From positions 4,526,001 to 4,590,000 of the forward strand of contig RQOL01000718.1 in assembly GCA_013076295.1 (NCBI GenBank): a stretch of 64,000 bases of DNA, written 5' to 3'. Origin of the DNA: Sanderia malayensis (lineage: Eukaryota > Cnidaria > Scyphozoa > Semaeostomeae > Pelagiidae). The position numbers were made by a program, and so were the translations under genes. The notes under the pieces were generated by a model. It searched no databases, was not told where the DNA came from, and saw nothing but the letters and a program-made list of their open reading frames with translations. Below are positions 61,323-64,000 of this stretch, piece after piece (position 1 is the first letter of the stretch; each line of letters begins with the position of its first letter).

Positions 61323-61651
61323 GATTCAAACACATCAAATATAGAGAAACGACCTGTTACCAATATAGATATCTGGGCTTCCAAGCACGCTAAACACCCC
61401 CTCTCCATATTTTTTGAAGCACTCATTTCAAAACATATCGTTTTAATCAAATGCTAGATGCTTTAGTCCTGGTTACATCACAGCAGCACTCATTTTAACA
61501 ATGTTAACAGCTAGTCTAAGCTATAGAAACAGGAGAATATTTCTATTCTCATGTCTTCTCATGTAAAAAGCCACAGCCAGAACAATTGAATTGGATGCTC
61601 CTGTGTTGTGGAAATGCAAGCAACTTTTCGGATGTAAGTTATCGGGATGAG

Positions 61652-61740
61652 CGACCGAAGCAAGTTTTCGTTTTTGTTCCCGATTTTGGTACCGAGAATT
61701 TACCTACTTTGAACCGTTGATATCTTTCATCTACCCGTTA
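61652..61740. promoter_or_regulatory. Mirrored upstream element, TMEM183 side
   Basis: Reverse complement of the 54681-54773 element. It ends 40 bp before the TMEM183 start codon and probably lies in its promoter or 5' leader. An ATG-TAA start-stop pair at 61775-61780 overlaps the A of the main ATG. Confidence 0.55.
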
Positions 61741-61779
61741 GGCAAGGCAATTAAGCCGTTTGGTGGAAACTGAAATGTA

Positions 61780-62776
61780 ATGGCAAAGAAATCGAAGAAA
61801 AAGGCAATAAAAACTGGATGCAAGAATGGGAATAACAGAAAATGCATCTGTTCGGTTCATCTTGGACTACCTGTTACATCAGAAAGTAAGAATAAAGTTT
61901 GATAATTCATTTTGTGAATGGCTTAACCAAAATTTGCTTGCATGGTTTTAAAAATTATTTTACATTACAGCTTTGCCTGTTACAGAAGACGAGGGCTTAA
62001 CTATAAACAGGAGGAGAAATAAGAGATACATTGCGAAAAGTAAATCAAACCCATGTTCCTTGCAACCAGAGGGGAAAGAGTATCCGATTGATTTGTGGTA
62101 TCACGTTAGTCGATATATCAAACCTAACCAAATCAAAACCTTTTCTTTGATTTGTCAAAGCTCGTGGAATATAATAAATACATCACAATTTTGGCTGGCA
62201 CTCTATCGAAAATATGTTTGCAACCATCATTGCCTCCCATTGAGTTTACAGCCTCAGAATATTGATGCAAAACCAGGCATAAAATCTAGAGTTATCCGTG
62301 CATTATTTCATGCATACAGTCCTTTTAAGAGCAAAATAGTAATTGAAGATTACTCTCCTCATATCATCAACAAGAAATGCATACTTTTCTGGTGGGAAAA
62401 AGAATTCTCCACCAGGAGAAATAATATGATGTGGATATACAACTTCAAATTTACTACATGCTCAAATAATGTGAATAATTTGAGAAAAGGAAGCGAGGAT
62501 GCAAATCTATTGTGCTCAAATAAAGAAGGAAATAATTGTGTTCTTAAAATAAAATGCCCTAATTATATCTACTTATCATCAGTTAATGGATTGATATTAA
62601 CTTCTTTTAATGTTAATATGAGTTCTGATATGAGATATCAACAATTGAAAATGGTTTTTCATTCTGAGAAAAGGGTTGCGAAATATAATAGAAACGAGGG
62701 ATTTCTCTTAAACATCAACCCTGTAATTGATTTTGATGTAGTTCATTGGTGGCATCCATTCTATCCATGTAATTAA
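61780..62776 (+). CDS. TMEM183: TMEM183 homologue
   Basis: Two exons, 61780-61885 and 61971-62776, in phase, giving 303 residues, shorter than the vertebrate protein (about 376). The basic N-terminus (MAKKSKKKAIK) is followed by an F-box-like stretch (EYPIDLWYHVSRYIKPNQI..FSLICQSSW..FWLALYRKY), then family positions LPLSLQPQNI, VIRALFHAY, LFWWEKEF, FKFTTCS, NVNMSSDMRYQQLKMVFH and the end VVHWWHPFYP. Assignment is from resemblance along the whole length. Function is poorly known. The start is taken at the first good ATG; a two-codon upstream ORF precedes it. Confidence 0.85.
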
Positions 62777-63453
62777 CAAGTTTTGAAATTGAATTGATTT
62801 TCCTATATAAGATATATTTTATTATTATTATTATACATAAGCTTTTACAGTCAAAGACTGATTGGTGGTAGAGTCATCTCATCCATCAACTAGTGAACAT
62901 CAAATCTCTTCCAGGGACACTGTTTCGAATTTAAATGTAAAGTCCTTATAATGCCTTGTAAATCCAATAAGCTGTTCGAATCTGTTTTGCACATTGCTGT
63001 ATATCCAGGTACAAGAGGTTCATCTGGAACTAATCTGAGAAAATTATCCAGATTTTGTTAATGCTCTGCCCAGACATATCTCGTAGACTTTTGGGTGGAC
63101 AGTTTTGTATTTATTTTTCACCTTTGAGCCTTGTTTCTCGCATATCACCATCAAGGATATCAAAACATGATATGGCAATACACAGTGATAAACAAAAGGA
63201 TAAAACAGGAATTCAATGCATATTTCTGAAAAGATTTCATATCTTAGAAACAAACTTCTCATAGAGTCATAATAAAAATCCCCAACAATAAGACACCAGA
63301 TTGTTACAACATTGTACATTATCAATATCTTGCTCTAAAATTAGACATTGAATAGTGAAGTTAGTCTTAAGAAAAGAATAAGTTAAAAAATGAGTAAATT
63401 CTGCAAAGCAGAATGTGTTGTTGTCAACTTGTATTCCAATACATAAAGAATAT
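62777..63453. other. Intergenic, convergent gene ends
   Basis: Between the 3' ends of TMEM183 and the acidic gene at the edge. No gene recognised. Confidence 0.4.
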
Positions 63454-64000
63454 TTACACTGATGTTTCGCTTGCAATTTTAACGCCATTTATTTCCATTG
63501 ATTTTTGATATTCTGGATGTGGCTTTAGTACTTCAGCAGTTGTTGATGATATTTCATCAACCACAGCCTTTTCCAAAATATCTGAACTCTTTTCATCGTT
63601 ACAAAGTCTTTCCTGTTGCTTATCAATAACATTTTCACCAATTTCTGCCACATCTTCCACCTCATTCACTGTAAAATTATCACCTTGTTTACTATTTTCT
63701 TCTTCTTTTTTAATATCTTCTTCTACTGTTATTTCCTCTATCCTTTCTTCTGTACCTGCTTCTTTTTTACCTTCTTTCTCCCCATCTCCATCTTCGCTAT
63801 TTTCATTTTCATACCTTGCATCTTTTTCAGATGAAAGCAAATTGCTTTCTTTAAAAAAGTCTTCTTTGATTGCAGAAGCATCTTCTTCTCCTCGTTTCCT
63901 TTACCTCTTCCATCAACAATTTCATCATTTTTCTCTCCACCATCTTCATCTTGAATTACATCATATTCATTCATCATATCTTCTTTTAAATTTGTTTGAG
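63454..64000 (-). CDS. 3' end of an acidic, low-complexity protein (cut by the window edge)
   Basis: The frame from about 63900 to 63454 encodes a Glu/Lys/Asp-rich tail ending PHPEYQKSMEINGVKIASETSV. Upstream, at 63977-63880, a second frame is also acidic (MNEYDVIQDEDGGEKNDE) but runs into Lys-rich, probably non-coding translation. A TAA lies in the first frame near 63903. A splice junction or frameshift must lie near 63890-63910; I could not place it. Family unknown. Confidence 0.45.

Larger units (their letters stand above)
56759..61330. mobile_element. Integrase + HECT DNA transposon, copy B (limits approximate)
   Basis: Inverted end arrays of a 19-bp repeat (TCACATCAAATTCAAACTC) lie at 56761-56892 (seven units) and 61209-61322 (six units, inverted), each followed inward by GAATGAAAGCGAGGCTGA.CACG. 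Between them lie two convergent genes, transposase (56987-58547) and HECT ligase (58798-61095). The plan is that of copy A but the end sequences differ. I could not find a target duplication, so the exact limits are open. Confidence 0.88.

Noticed and set aside
61148..61450. Repetitive open frames (HIKFKPSHQIQTL type) as proteins
   Set aside because: They are translations of the 19-bp array and have no independent support. The same applies to 56657-57106.
1..64000. tRNA and rRNA genes, bacterial operons, prophage
   Set aside because: None recognised by reading; genes have spliceosomal introns and animal domains, so a prokaryotic origin is excluded. A tRNA scan was not possible.

Overview
This is a eukaryotic, metazoan window. 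It is AT-rich, its genes are split by short GT-AG introns, and it is full of transposable elements. The protein set is animal: MSH4, a BTB-Kelch protein, a VWDE-like receptor and TMEM183. The transposon set (BEL/Pao, Ty3/gypsy, Penelope-like, CR1-like, integrase+HECT DNA transposons, MITEs) suggests a marine invertebrate such as a cnidarian or sponge. I cannot name the species from the sequence. No tRNA, rRNA or CRISPR array was seen.

Layout. Bases 1-14000 hold mobile-element debris: a broken gypsy integrase with its 3' LTR, a foldback repeat, two non-LTR reverse-transcriptase remnants, MITEs, an ELAV-like RRM pseudogene and a Penelope-like remnant. Bases 13916-25964 hold a young BEL/Pao retrotransposon on the minus strand (two 478-bp LTRs, 5-bp target duplication). 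Its gag is split by a 5520-bp DNA transposon (19081-24600) with a 6-bp target duplication. That transposon carries two convergent genes, a DDE integrase-like transposase and a HECT E3 ubiquitin ligase. Bases 26000-30300 are mostly empty.

Host genes follow. A 16-exon VWDE-like membrane protein lies at 30323-36599 (minus), then a small unknown ORF at 37437-37835. A two-exon Kelch-like gene lies at 39686-41533 (plus). A 32-exon MSH4 gene (meiotic MutS homologue, 888 codons by my splice model, all phases consistent) lies at 43890-54484 (minus). TMEM183 lies at 61780-62776 (plus), and the 3' end of an acidic protein sits at the right edge. MSH4 and TMEM183 are divergent. About 7 kb of insertions separate them, and a mirrored ~90-bp element lies in front of each gene.

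Most interesting content. (1) A second integrase+HECT transposon at about 56759-61330 has the same two-gene convergent plan as the first. In this copy both genes begin with the same kind of 67-nt first exon, encoding a CxxC...CxxC zinc ribbon, just inside terminal arrays of an inverted 19-bp repeat. This looks like a transposon that builds both of its proteins from a duplicated end module. (2) Two type I hammerhead self-cleaving ribozymes with compensatory base changes lie inside MSH4 introns, antisense to MSH4. (3) A canonical 2A ribosome-skipping motif (GDIESNPGP) ends a truncated retroelement ORF beside the second transposon.
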